Below are positions 1-5,927 of a stretch of 7,989 nucleotides of DNA, in pieces. Below the pieces are notes generated by a model. The model made no database searches and was not told where the DNA came from. It saw nothing but the letters and a program-made list of their open reading frames with translations. Position 1 is the first letter of the stretch. The number at the start of each line of letters is the position of its first letter. Source of the DNA: CAZGYE01 sp964530165 (GTDB taxonomy: Bacteria; Planctomycetota; Planctomycetia; Planctomycetales; Planctomycetaceae); assembly GCA_964530165.1 (NCBI GenBank), contig CAZGYE010000271.1, forward strand, positions 1 to 7,989, in the 5' to 3' direction. A program made the translations under genes and the position numbers.

Positions 1-2
1 TT

Positions 3-626
3 CCCGGCGTTATCGCGGAGCAGATGGCGCAGGCGTATGGGAAACAGGCGGTGTGCGTATTCACTCAGGGCGCCGCCGGTAACATAGCCCCTCCCGCGCA
101 GTTTATCCCCGACTGGCGGGAGAAAGCCGCGGTTTTCGCGAGGGCGGCCGTGGACGCGGCCAAGCGGGCGACTCCCATAGAGGGCCCGATTGCCGTGGGC
201 TACACTCGGCGCGATGTGGTGGTGCCACGCTGCGATCCCGCGGACCAGCGCGAAGGGGCCATTGCGCGGTTGGGCTGGCGGCCAGACAGCTTCGACGCTG
301 CCAAGCGCCAGGTGGCCCGCATGCCCAAGAGCCGCAAAGTCCCGGTGAACGCTGGGCGGATCGGCCCGCTGGGCATCGCCACCAACGCCGGGGAGCTCTT
401 TGTGGAGTGGGGGCTGTCCGTGAAGAATCGCTCGCCTTTTCCCCACACCATTATGTGCGAGCTGACCAACGATTGGGTCGGCTACGAGCCCACAGCGCAA
501 GCTTTCCAGCACGAAGGTTACGAGACCCTGGCGGGCGTGAACTTTGTGTCGCTCGAGGGGACCCAGACGCTGGTGGATACGGCGGTGAAGTTGCTGGAGG
601 AGTTGTGGAACGGGGATGGCCGCTAG
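3..626 (+). CDS. Neutral/alkaline ceramidase-like protein, C-terminal part (5' end outside window)
   Basis: The reading frame is open from the window edge, so this is the last 207 residues of a longer protein; the ATG at 24 is internal. Residues 17-30 (VCVFTQGAAGNIAP) match the conserved glycine/asparagine segment of the neutral ceramidase N-terminal domain family. Residues 122-151 (PLGIATNAGELFVEWGL, then KNRSPFPHTI) and 154-173 (LTNDWVGYEPT, then HEGYET) match the conserved C-terminal part of that domain. Family members are metal-dependent amidases or relatives of unknown substrate; planctomycetes carry many copies, usually annotated as neutral/alkaline non-lysosomal ceramidase, and most are untested. 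The metal-binding histidines lie upstream and cannot be checked. The usual TNPFELF reads TNAGELF here. It ends in TAG with no obvious partner gene downstream. The family call is firm; ceramide as substrate is not shown. Confidence 0.85.
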   Translation, partial: PGVIAEQMAQAYGKQAVCVFTQGAAGNIAPPAQFIPDWREKAAVFARAAVDAAKRATPIEGPIAVGYTRRDVVVPRCDPADQREGAIARLGWRPDSFDAAKRQVARMPKSRKVPVNAGRIGPLGIATNAGELFVEWGLSVKNRSPFPHTIMCELTNDWVGYEPTAQAFQHEGYETLAGVNFVSLEGTQTLVDTAVKLLEELWNGDGR

Positions 627-867
627 CCATGCCCGTGCTGGTGGCCGAGTCCACGGGGCCGAGGCGATCGCTCGAAAGGCCCCAGGTCGGGCGACGGGAC
701 CTGGATGGCCTTCTCCGGATCGCGTCGGCCATTCTTGTTCGCCGCATGATTGATCTCCCCGAAACGAACTCGTTCGCGTCTCAAGGAGATCGTATCACGC
801 GGTGCAAGATGCGGTTCGTGAGACGGTTACTTCTTGGGCACGCTTTCGAGTCGTCCGATTGCCCTAC
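627..867. other. Spacer without a recognisable gene
   Basis: I read this stretch in the three forward frames and found no protein I recognise and no start codon with a good ribosome binding site before 868. Frame 2 stays open but its product looks like an out-of-frame shadow rich in arginine. A short inverted repeat (CGAAC TC GTTCG, about 766-777) is too small to name. No tRNA-like structure was seen. It may be the natural upstream region of the HicB remnant. Confidence 0.5.
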
Positions 868-873
868 CGGGAG
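868..873 (+). promoter_or_regulatory. Ribosome binding site for the HicB remnant
   Basis: CGGGAG lies 7 bases before the GTG at 881. It supports GTG 881 as the original start of the HicB gene and shows that the 5' end of that gene is intact. Confidence 0.55.
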
Positions 874-880
874 CCGAAAC

Positions 881-970
881 GTGAAATTCGTCGTCATAAT
901 CGATCGTGACGAGGACGGTGTTTGGATTGTTGAGTGCCCCTCGATTCCGGGGTGCGTCAGCCGGGGCGCT
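881..970 (+). pseudogene. hicB: HicB-family antitoxin, N-terminal remnant
   Basis: From GTG 881 the frame reads VKFVVIIDRDEDGVW followed by IVECPSIPGCVSRGA. This is the hallmark start of the HicB antitoxin partial-RNase-H fold: a strand, an acidic turn, then the Cys-Pro-x-x-Pro-Gly-Cys segment. In full-length members of roughly 70 residues a TKEEAL-like helix follows; here the similarity stops at about 970 and the glycosidase frame begins. HicB normally neutralises a HicA mRNA interferase encoded next to it. No HicA is visible on either side, so the pair is destroyed and this piece cannot be a working antitoxin. The frame stays open to a TAA or TAG-type stop ending at 1522, so a chimeric product of about 213 residues could in principle be made, with everything after residue 30 out of frame with the glycosidase. 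Confidence in the family is high; the deletion mechanism is inference. Confidence 0.82.
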
Positions 971-1910
971 GGATCAAATCTCCGAAAAACCCAATGCTCG
1001 GGCTGGGAAGGGCAGGGGCGTTCGACAGCCAGAACATCATGTCGCCCTCGATTATCAAAGAGGGAGGGAAGTACGACCTGTTCTATACCGGCGGTCCCTC
1101 GGGGCCCGCCAATGGGGGCGAGTTTGTGCGGTATCAACTGGGGCTGGCGCTCTCCGACGACGGTGAAACCTGGACGAAGACCGGCAAGCCGCTCCTGCGG
1201 CTGGGAGAGCGGGACAACTTCCACATCACGCCGGCGCCCGTGCGGACTCCCGAGGGAAACCTTGCCAAGTCGAACGATCGATGGCACATGGTCTACTGCG
1301 GAAACCGGGCCGACGACGTGGAGTACGCCACCAGCGCCGACGGAATCCGCTGGCAAAAGCACGCGCGGAGCCCCATTTACCGCAGAGCCTATGCCCCGAA
1401 CCTCGTTCAGCTTCCCGGCGAGGTGCGCATGTACGACATCCACAAGCCGATGGGTGAAAACGGCGGGAAGAAGAGGCCGTGGGAAGTCCATCTGGCGACC
1501 GGCCGGCACCTCTTCTCACTGAAGCCGCACTCGGCCAATCCGGTGCTCAGCATCTTGCAGCCGTGGGAACGCGGTGCGTTGGTTTACCCCTACGTCCTGC
1601 GCGAAGGGAAGACGTGGGTGATGTTCTACGCCGCCTACTGGGCCGGCCAAAAGACAAGGCAACCAGGACCGCGATCGGCATGGCCACCAGCCGCGATGGT
1701 CTGCGCTGGACGAAGCACGCAAAGAACCCGGTGCTCACTCCCACGCCGGGCAGTAAGTTCGATTCGCGCTACACTTCCAGCCAGTCGGTCATCCGCGACG
1801 GCGACCATTACAAGCTCTACTACGCCTCGCGGATCGACATGCTCCACAAATACTACGCCATCGGCTTGGCGACCAAGCGCGGCTCGCTGCTGGACACGGG
1901 CACTCGCTGA
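970..1910 (+). pseudogene. Glycosidase-like beta-propeller, 5'-truncated and frameshifted
   Basis: Reading frame 1 from about 970 gives WIKSPKNPMLGLG, then PSIIKEGGKYDLFYTGG, LALSDDGETWTKTGKPLL and ADDVEYATSADGIRW. Near 1650 the coding sense moves to frame 3, giving AIGMATSRDGLRWTKHAKNP and SVIRDGDHYKLYYAS before TGA 1908-1910. The repeated pattern of a tyrosine-rich strand followed by SxDGxxWxKxxxNPVL is typical of five-bladed propeller glycosidases (the GH32/GH43/GH117/GH130-like group); I cannot choose a family. Adding one A to the AAAA run at 1649-1652 restores one continuous frame of about 313 residues. The protein has no signal peptide and no good start: GTG 934 lies in frame but has no proper ribosome binding site and sits inside the HicB remnant. 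The N-terminal blade is therefore probably missing. It is likely a dead gene, unless the junction and the shift are assembly errors. Confidence 0.75.
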
Positions 1911-1969
1911 TCCGCAACGGCTGTTGGTCTCAGGCTCGGTCGTTTCGCTGTTTCAGAGTTCGAGGGCAA

Positions 1970-2902
1970 TCAGCCGGTTTCGGGCAGAAAACTGGGCATG
2001 TTGATTCCCCGGAACGGCTGAAACTCGCCCCGAACTTGGCAGAAGTGCATCTCGCAGTTGCGTGCGCCCAGATCGTACATCTGGCGGACCAGCTTGTCCT
2101 TCTCCATGGGGATCAGAAACACCGGCGAGCGGCCGGGATACTGTCTGAGACCGTTCATAATGAGTGCGGCGGCGTCTGCTTCGGTGCGGGCCACACACGG
2201 GCCGAGCATGTTCATCGCGGGATGTCCCGAGGAGATCATGAAGCCGTCCACGTCGCCTCGCGAGCTCTCGATGACGGCCACGCGCCACATGCCGCGGCGG
2301 TTCTCGATGCAGTACCGATAGTCTTGTTCGCGGGTGATGCCGCTGATTTCCAGCTCAAGCGCCGCCATGGCCGGCACGTCCGCCGGAGTTGCGTCCCGGA
2401 CCCACTCATCGCCCGGCAGTGTATGGCTCCACCCGGTCTCGGGGACCGGGATGAACATATCCTGATAGGCGTATCGCGGCACGAAGCCCGCCTTGCTGTA
2501 CAGCGAGAACGAATCGACGCTGATCGCACTTTGTGTGAGCCGCAACGCCGGAAATCCTTCGCGGTCGGTATAGTCGATGATGTGCGCAAGCAACGCCCGG
2601 CCGACGCCGCAGCCGAAGTAGTTCGGATGGACGTTCATAATCCCCAGGCTCACGTGCCGTTCTCTCGGATGGAAGAAGCAGGAACCCATGAGCCGGCCCG
2701 TTTCCGGGTTGACCGCCACGACGTTCGAGCCGGGCGTCAGGTCGTTGTACACGTCGTAGAACACTTCGGTGACACCCGGCCCGCCGCGGAAAATGGCCGA
2801 CTGCCCGTGGGTCTGGTACCAGACGTTGATCGACGCGTAGATCAGTTCGGCGACTTCGTGCTTGTCGTCCGGCGTCATCGCGCGCAGTTGCATTTCGGGC
2901 AT
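1970..2902 (-). CDS. Two-domain GNAT-family N-acetyltransferase
   Basis: The product has 310 residues. The first GNAT domain spans about 4-155: RAMTPDDKHEVAELIY is the usual opening helix, GIMNVHPNYFGCGVGRALL (87-105) is motif A with the acetyl-CoA pyrophosphate loop in the form FGCGVGR, and SFSLYSKAGFVP (131-142) is motif B. A second, more divergent GNAT-like half starts at about 168 (VRDATPADVPAMAALE) and ends with MPSFLPETG; it resembles the C-terminal domain of YitH-type double acetyltransferases and lacks a clear pyrophosphate loop. The enzyme should transfer an acetyl group from acetyl-CoA to an amine in the cytoplasm; the acceptor is unknown. I chose ATG 2902 because GGAG lies 7 bases upstream and the domain starts at once; the in-frame ATG at 2944 has no ribosome binding site. 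It lies 70 bases after the mutarotase-like gene on the same strand and may share its transcript, although it has no export signal and no obvious role in sugar breakdown. It converges on the glycosidase remnant with 59 bases between. Confidence 0.85.
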   Translation of the reverse strand: MPEMQLRAMTPDDKHEVAELIYASINVWYQTHGQSAIFRGGPGVTEVFYDVYNDLTPGSNVVAVNPETGRLMGSCFFHPRERHVSLGIMNVHPNYFGCGVGRALLAHIIDYTDREGFPALRLTQSAISVDSFSLYSKAGFVPRYAYQDMFIPVPETGWSHTLPGDEWVRDATPADVPAMAALELEISGITREQDYRYCIENRRGMWRVAVIESSRGDVDGFMISSGHPAMNMLGPCVARTEADAAALIMNGLRQYPGRSPVFLIPMEKDKLVRQMYDLGARNCEMHFCQVRGEFQPFRGINMPSFLPETG

Positions 2903-2909
2903 CAGTCGA

Positions 2910-2913
2910 CTCC
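2910..2913 (-). promoter_or_regulatory. Ribosome binding site of the GNAT gene
   Basis: On the minus strand GGAG precedes ATG 2902 by 7 bases. It decides the start in favour of 2902 over the ATG at 2944, which is preceded by a pyrimidine-rich stretch. Confidence 0.65.
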
Positions 2914-2972
2914 AGGTGCTGGTGTTGTTCGACGAGGGTGCCATTCATAGTGTGGAGAGAACCGAACTATTA

Positions 2973-3398
2973 TCAATCCAGATGATAGACTTCTTCCATC
3001 GTCTTCCACCATTGGCCTTTCTTGCGGTTCTCCAATGGGATCTGACAGGGGTCGGTCTCCTTCCACCAGCGTTTGAGCTCGTCGATGCCGGCGTGCTTCT
3101 TCATGTCGGCCTCGAAGTCGTTGCCCGTGTACTCGAAATAGCCGAACAGATACCACTTGCCGTCGTCGAACTGCGTCAGATAGATCGAATAGTTGCGGAT
3201 GTGCGCCTCTTTGATCGCTTTGTTGACGGCCGGCCAGGGCTTGGCGTGAAGCTGTTTGTAGTAGGCGAGTTTCTCCGGCTTGACGCCGATGACCGCGCCA
3301 TAGCGCTGGACCTTCTGCTTCGGACCGGCGGCAGCCAAAACCGCGGCGAGCATCGCGGTGCACATGAGGCATCGGCCCGGGGTGAGCTTGAAGGTCAT
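2973..3398 (-). CDS. Exported L-rhamnose mutarotase-like protein (RhaM fold)
   Basis: The product has 141 residues. Residues 1-25 (MTFKLTPGR, then a hydrophobic CLMCTAMLAAVLAAAG) look like a Sec signal peptide. The rest matches the small ferredoxin-like RhaM family: YYKQLHAKPWPAVNKAI (46-62) aligns with the RRHNPIWPE segment of Escherichia coli RhaM, including its catalytic His (H51 here); IRNYSIYL (67-74) aligns with HNYAIYL, keeping the active-site Tyr; RWWKETDP (110-117) aligns with RWWKYMTD, keeping the Trp pair; and MEEVYHLD (134-141) aligns with the C-terminal LQEVFYLP. RhaM interconverts the alpha and beta anomers of L-rhamnose in the cytoplasm. Here the signal peptide, an insertion before the C-terminus and a second Trp pair (WWK at 130-132) set it apart, so the sugar may differ. 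The start is fixed by AAGGAG 6 bases upstream. It lies 35 bases after the TIM-barrel gene on the same strand, a spacing that suggests one operon. Confidence 0.83.
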   Translation of the reverse strand: MTFKLTPGRCLMCTAMLAAVLAAAGPKQKVQRYGAVIGVKPEKLAYYKQLHAKPWPAVNKAIKEAHIRNYSIYLTQFDDGKWYLFGYFEYTGNDFEADMKKHAGIDELKRWWKETDPCQIPLENRKKGQWWKTMEEVYHLD

Positions 3399-3404
3399 GG
3401 CCTG

Positions 3405-3410
3405 CTCCTT
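3405..3410 (-). promoter_or_regulatory. Ribosome binding site of the mutarotase-like gene
   Basis: On the minus strand AAGGAG precedes ATG 3398 by 6 bases. It excludes the longer in-frame start at 3596, whose extra 66 residues only read through the TIM-barrel gene out of frame. Confidence 0.75.
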
Positions 3411-3433
3411 TTCCTGGAAATGTTCTTGTCCGT

Positions 3434-4303
3434 CTAGATCGTGTCGAGAACGCCGCGCACGTAACCCACCGACTCGGCCAGTCCTGGCAGCGGATCGGCG
3501 GGCTGGCCCTCGTACTCGAATGCAAGGAACCCCGAGTAGCCGATCTTGATCAACACGCCCAGCAACGCCGGGATATCGATGACGCCGCGACCGCAAGGCG
3601 TCGCGCGCCCCTGCTTGGTCGCTGCGGTAACGTCCTTCATGTGAATGTCAAACAGCCGGTCGGCGCACTTCTCGGTGGCGGCGACGGCATCCTCACCATA
3701 GCGCACGGTATGACCGACGTCGTGGCAAAGACCAATTCGCTTGTCCAATCCCTTGATCTTCTCGTACGCGGCCGTTGGCGTTGGAAAATGTTTGTCGCCA
3801 GGTCCGTGATTGTGAATGCAAACTTGGATGTCGTACTGCTGAACTTTCTCGTTGATGAGTGGCAGCATTTCCGGTGTCGGGGCGGCGATGATTCTGATCA
3901 TCTTAGCGGCCTTGGCGTATTCGAACGCTTGATGCACCTGCTCCTCGTTCTTCATGCCGATCACGCCGCCGCCGTACAGCAGAAGTCCCGATGCTTTGAC
4001 CTTGGCAGCCACAGCGGCAATCTCATCGGGAGAGGAGTCGAGCGGTAAGTGGAACGATTTCAGGCAAATGGCTTTCAAATCGACGCGGTTGGTCACCGCC
4101 AACGTCTTGTCGAGGTCGAACGTGCGTAGCGTGTACGATGCCAACGCGAGTTTCAGCGGCCTGTCGTGTTTGGCGGTCTTGGACTCGGCGGCCCCTGCGG
4201 TAGAAACCGCCGTTTCCCCGTTCAGGCGCGCCAGAGAAGCGGCTGTGCCGATGCCGGCAATCTTTAGAAAGTCACGTCTGGTTCTGTTTTTGTCGTCTCT
4301 CAT
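3434..4303 (-). CDS. Tat-exported sugar isomerase/epimerase-type TIM barrel
   Basis: The product has 289 residues. It opens with MRDDKNRTRRDFLKIAGIGT: the twin-arginine motif RRDFLK (9-14) with a short hydrophobic stretch is a Tat signal. The mature part is the xylose-isomerase-like TIM barrel (AP endonuclease family 2 fold). Visible active-site strands are VCIHNHGPG (161-169), GLCHDVGHTVRYGED (191-205), LFDIHMKDV (217-225), GRGVIDIPALL (238-248) and FLAFEYEG (259-266). By family analogy D195, H198, H221 and E263 or E265 are candidate metal and proton-transfer residues. Members isomerise or epimerise sugars; related enzymes act as hydratases or lyases on 3-keto-sugar derivatives. The start at 4303 gives a normal Tat leader; ATG 4315 is also possible, and the ATG at 4378 lies inside the tandem repeat and can be dismissed. 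The ribosome binding site is weak at both plausible starts. It is the first gene of the minus-strand cluster and is divergent from the oxidoreductase, which suggests shared control. The exact reaction is not shown. Confidence 0.85.
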   Translation of the reverse strand: MRDDKNRTRRDFLKIAGIGTAASLARLNGETAVSTAGAAESKTAKHDRPLKLALASYTLRTFDLDKTLAVTNRVDLKAICLKSFHLPLDSSPDEIAAVAAKVKASGLLLYGGGVIGMKNEEQVHQAFEYAKAAKMIRIIAAPTPEMLPLINEKVQQYDIQVCIHNHGPGDKHFPTPTAAYEKIKGLDKRIGLCHDVGHTVRYGEDAVAATEKCADRLFDIHMKDVTAATKQGRATPCGRGVIDIPALLGVLIKIGYSGFLAFEYEGQPADPLPGLAESVGYVRGVLDTI

Positions 4304-4355
4304 GATGCAACTCATTTTCTGGATTTCGAGGGCAAAACTGGGAATTGACGCTGAG

Positions 4356-4373
4356 AATTGACAATTGTCAATT
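4356..4373. repeat. 18-bp perfect palindrome at the edge of the tandem repeat
   Basis: AATTGACAATTGTCAATT equals its own reverse complement. It arises where the ATTGACA variant meets the first ATTGTCA copy. A perfect two-fold site between divergent genes could be an operator for a dimeric regulator; no regulator gene is present in the window. Confidence 0.7.
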
Positions 4374-4391
4374 GTCAATTGTCAATTGTCA
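4357..4391. repeat. Tandem 7-bp repeat, ATTGTCA x4 plus one variant copy
   Basis: Four perfect copies of ATTGTCA occupy 4364-4391, preceded by the variant ATTGACA at 4357-4363. The octamer GAATTGAC also occurs twice just to the left (4342-4349 and 4355-4362). The unit is short and has no spacers. It may be a slippage-prone intergenic repeat or a set of phased sites for a regulator. Confidence 0.85.
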
Positions 4392-4466
4392 ATCGAGGAG
4401 TAGCTTGCCACTGGCCTGCCGGGTATTCTGGGGCAAACGATCGGGGACTGCACAATTCTGGAGAAA

Positions 4467-4472
4467 GAGGAG
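4467..4472 (+). promoter_or_regulatory. Ribosome binding site of the oxidoreductase gene
   Basis: GAGGAG lies 7 bases before ATG 4480. It rules out the upstream in-frame ATG at 4345, which precedes the tandem repeat, and is better placed than for the ATG at 4489. Confidence 0.8.
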
Positions 4473-4479
4473 AAGAGCC

Positions 4480-5838
4480 ATGCATGGGATGTCCGAAGAA
4501 GCACGACGTGTTGGGCTTCAGCGCGAACACGACCTGTCCGAAGCCGCATCGCGGAGTTCCCGAAGAAAGTTCCTCCAGACGTCGGCCGCGGCGGTCGGCG
4601 CGACCATGACTGGAAACTTGGCGGTCGGTCACGGCGCCTATGCCGGCGGAAGCGACATCTTGAAGGTGGGCTTGGTGGGCTGCGGACCTCGGGGCAGCGG
4701 CGCGGCCGTCAATGCACTCAATGCCGACACGGGCGCCCGGCTGGTGGCCATGGCCGATGTCTTCCCCGAGATCATCCAGGCCAGCCGGCGGCACATCAAG
4801 AAGGTCAAGGGTGACCAAGTTGCCGTTGACGACGATCACTGTTTCACCGGATTCGACGGCTACAAGAAGCTGATCGACAGCGGCGTCGACGTCGTGCTGC
4901 TTGCCCTGCCGACACATTTCCATCCGATCTATTTGAAGGCGTGTGTGGAAGCAGGCAAACACGTCTTTTGCGAAAAGGTCCACGCCGTCGACACGCCGGG
5001 CGTCCACACCGTGCTGGCCGCCGGCGAGCTGGCCCGGAACAAAGGGCTCAGCATCGTTTCCGGCCTCGCCTGGCGGTATCACACGGGTGTGCGTGAGACG
5101 ATGAAACGCGTGCTGGACGGCGCGATCGGCGACATGGTCTCCATTGTCGAGACGTGCAATACGGGCAGTCTTCGCTCACGGGCCCGACGGCCGGAATGGT
5201 CGGAAATGGAGTACCAGATCCGCGACTGGTTCAATTTCTTTTGGCTCTCGTGCGACTTGCCTGGATTGAATCTGGTGCACGACCTCGACAAAGCCGCCTG
5301 GGCCATGCGAGACGAGCCGCCACTGAGAGCGTGGGGAACCGGCGGACGTCAGACGCGCGTCGGTCCTCAATACGGCGACGTCTGGGACCACCACGCCATT
5401 GTGTACGAGTACCCCAACGGCGTGCGGATGCATGCCTACTGTCGTCAGCAGAACGGCTGCCATCCCAGCATTGCCGACCATTTCTTCGGGACCAAGGGGC
5501 ACTGCGACCTGCTCCGCTGCCGCATCGAAGGGAAAACCAACTGGCAGTACGAGGGGCCTGGCTGCAACCGCTTCGACCTGGAGCACGTGGCGCTGTTCTC
5601 TTCAATCCGCCGCGGCAAGCCGATCAACAACAGCCTCTACATGGCTCGCAGCAGCATGCTGGCCATCATCGCCACCTGGACCGTGTACACCGGTCAGGTG
5701 ATCACCTGGGACGAGGCGATGAAGTCAACGCATGCGATCGTTCCCGAACGATATGCCCTCGATGCCAAGCCTCCCACGAAACCGGATGCCGATGGCAACT
5801 ATCCCATGCCCGTTCCCGGCGTGACCAAGTTCGTCTAA
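4480..5838 (+). CDS. Tat-exported Gfo/Idh/MocA-family oxidoreductase
   Basis: The product has 452 residues. SRRKFLQTSAAAVGATMTG (27-45) is a Tat signal, preceded by an unusually long 26-residue charged leader. The NAD(P)-binding Rossmann fold starts at 61 with LKVGLVGCGPRGSGA; MADVFPE (91-97) closes the second strand. ALPTHFHPIYLKACVEAGKH (142-161) and VFCEKVHAVD (162-171) are the usual family blocks; the lysine of the EKP motif is kept (K166) but the proline is replaced by valine. The C-terminal dimerisation and substrate domain begins near 195, with HDLDKAAWAM (267-276) carrying the expected catalytic-site His and Asp, and DHHAIVYEYPNG (303-314). Family members oxidise or reduce sugars and cyclitols, often at C3, with a tightly held nicotinamide cofactor; Tat export fits a protein folded around its cofactor before leaving the cytoplasm. 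It is divergent from the TIM-barrel gene and converges on the DUF1080 hydrolase with 89 bases between. I saw no convincing terminator hairpin there. The substrate cannot be read from the sequence. Confidence 0.92.
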   Translation: MHGMSEEARRVGLQREHDLSEAASRSSRRKFLQTSAAAVGATMTGNLAVGHGAYAGGSDILKVGLVGCGPRGSGAAVNALNADTGARLVAMADVFPEIIQASRRHIKKVKGDQVAVDDDHCFTGFDGYKKLIDSGVDVVLLALPTHFHPIYLKACVEAGKHVFCEKVHAVDTPGVHTVLAAGELARNKGLSIVSGLAWRYHTGVRETMKRVLDGAIGDMVSIVETCNTGSLRSRARRPEWSEMEYQIRDWFNFFWLSCDLPGLNLVHDLDKAAWAMRDEPPLRAWGTGGRQTRVGPQYGDVWDHHAIVYEYPNGVRMHAYCRQQNGCHPSIADHFFGTKGHCDLLRCRIEGKTNWQYEGPGCNRFDLEHVALFSSIRRGKPINNSLYMARSSMLAIIATWTVYTGQVITWDEAMKSTHAIVPERYALDAKPPTKPDADGNYPMPVPGVTKFV

Positions 5839-5927
5839 GCGCGACGGAAACGTCTGATGAAGCGACAACTCTTCGAGCATCGTCTCGTCATCAGCCCGGT
5901 CCGGGTGAGCGTTGACGTGACCACTGA

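Larger units (their letters stand above)
4304..4479. promoter_or_regulatory. Divergent control region between the TIM-barrel and oxidoreductase genes
   Basis: Both genes are read away from this 176-base spacer, so promoters for both should lie here. It contains the ATTGTCA array and the palindrome listed separately. Several exact TTGACA hexamers (the -35 consensus) occur: one on the plus strand at 4358-4363 and four on the minus strand within 4366-4392. I found no good -10 box at 16-18 bases from any of them, so no promoter is placed. Confidence 0.45.

Noticed and set aside
627..880. A hicA toxin gene before the HicB remnant
   Set aside because: No frame shows the HicA pattern of a short double-stranded-RNA-binding-like fold with the conserved Gly-Ser-His segment.
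781..1509. Minus-strand frame of 242 codons opposite the glycosidase
   Set aside because: It mirrors the glycosidase coding strand, has no recognisable motif and no ribosome binding site of note.
407..1522. Long plus-strand frame of 371 codons
   Set aside because: Only 881-970 is real (HicB remnant). The part before overlaps the ceramidase gene out of frame and the part after overlaps the glycosidase out of frame.
2903..2944. Longer start for the acetyltransferase at 2944
   Set aside because: There is no ribosome binding site and the extra 14 residues lie outside the domain; 2902 has GGAG at 7 bases.
2036..2950. Plus-strand frame of 304 codons opposite the acetyltransferase
   Set aside because: It is a high-GC shadow, rich in Arg, His and Val with no family signature, while the minus strand carries clear GNAT motifs and a ribosome binding site.
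4357..4391. CRISPR array
   Set aside because: The repeat unit is 7 bp with no spacers and no cas gene nearby.
4375..5082. Minus-strand frame opposite the oxidoreductase N-terminus
   Set aside because: The plus strand holds the Tat signal and Rossmann motifs; the opposite frame is a shadow.
5894..5904. CCCGG-T-CCGGG as a terminator between the convergent genes
   Set aside because: A one-base loop cannot form a hairpin and no T run follows in either direction.
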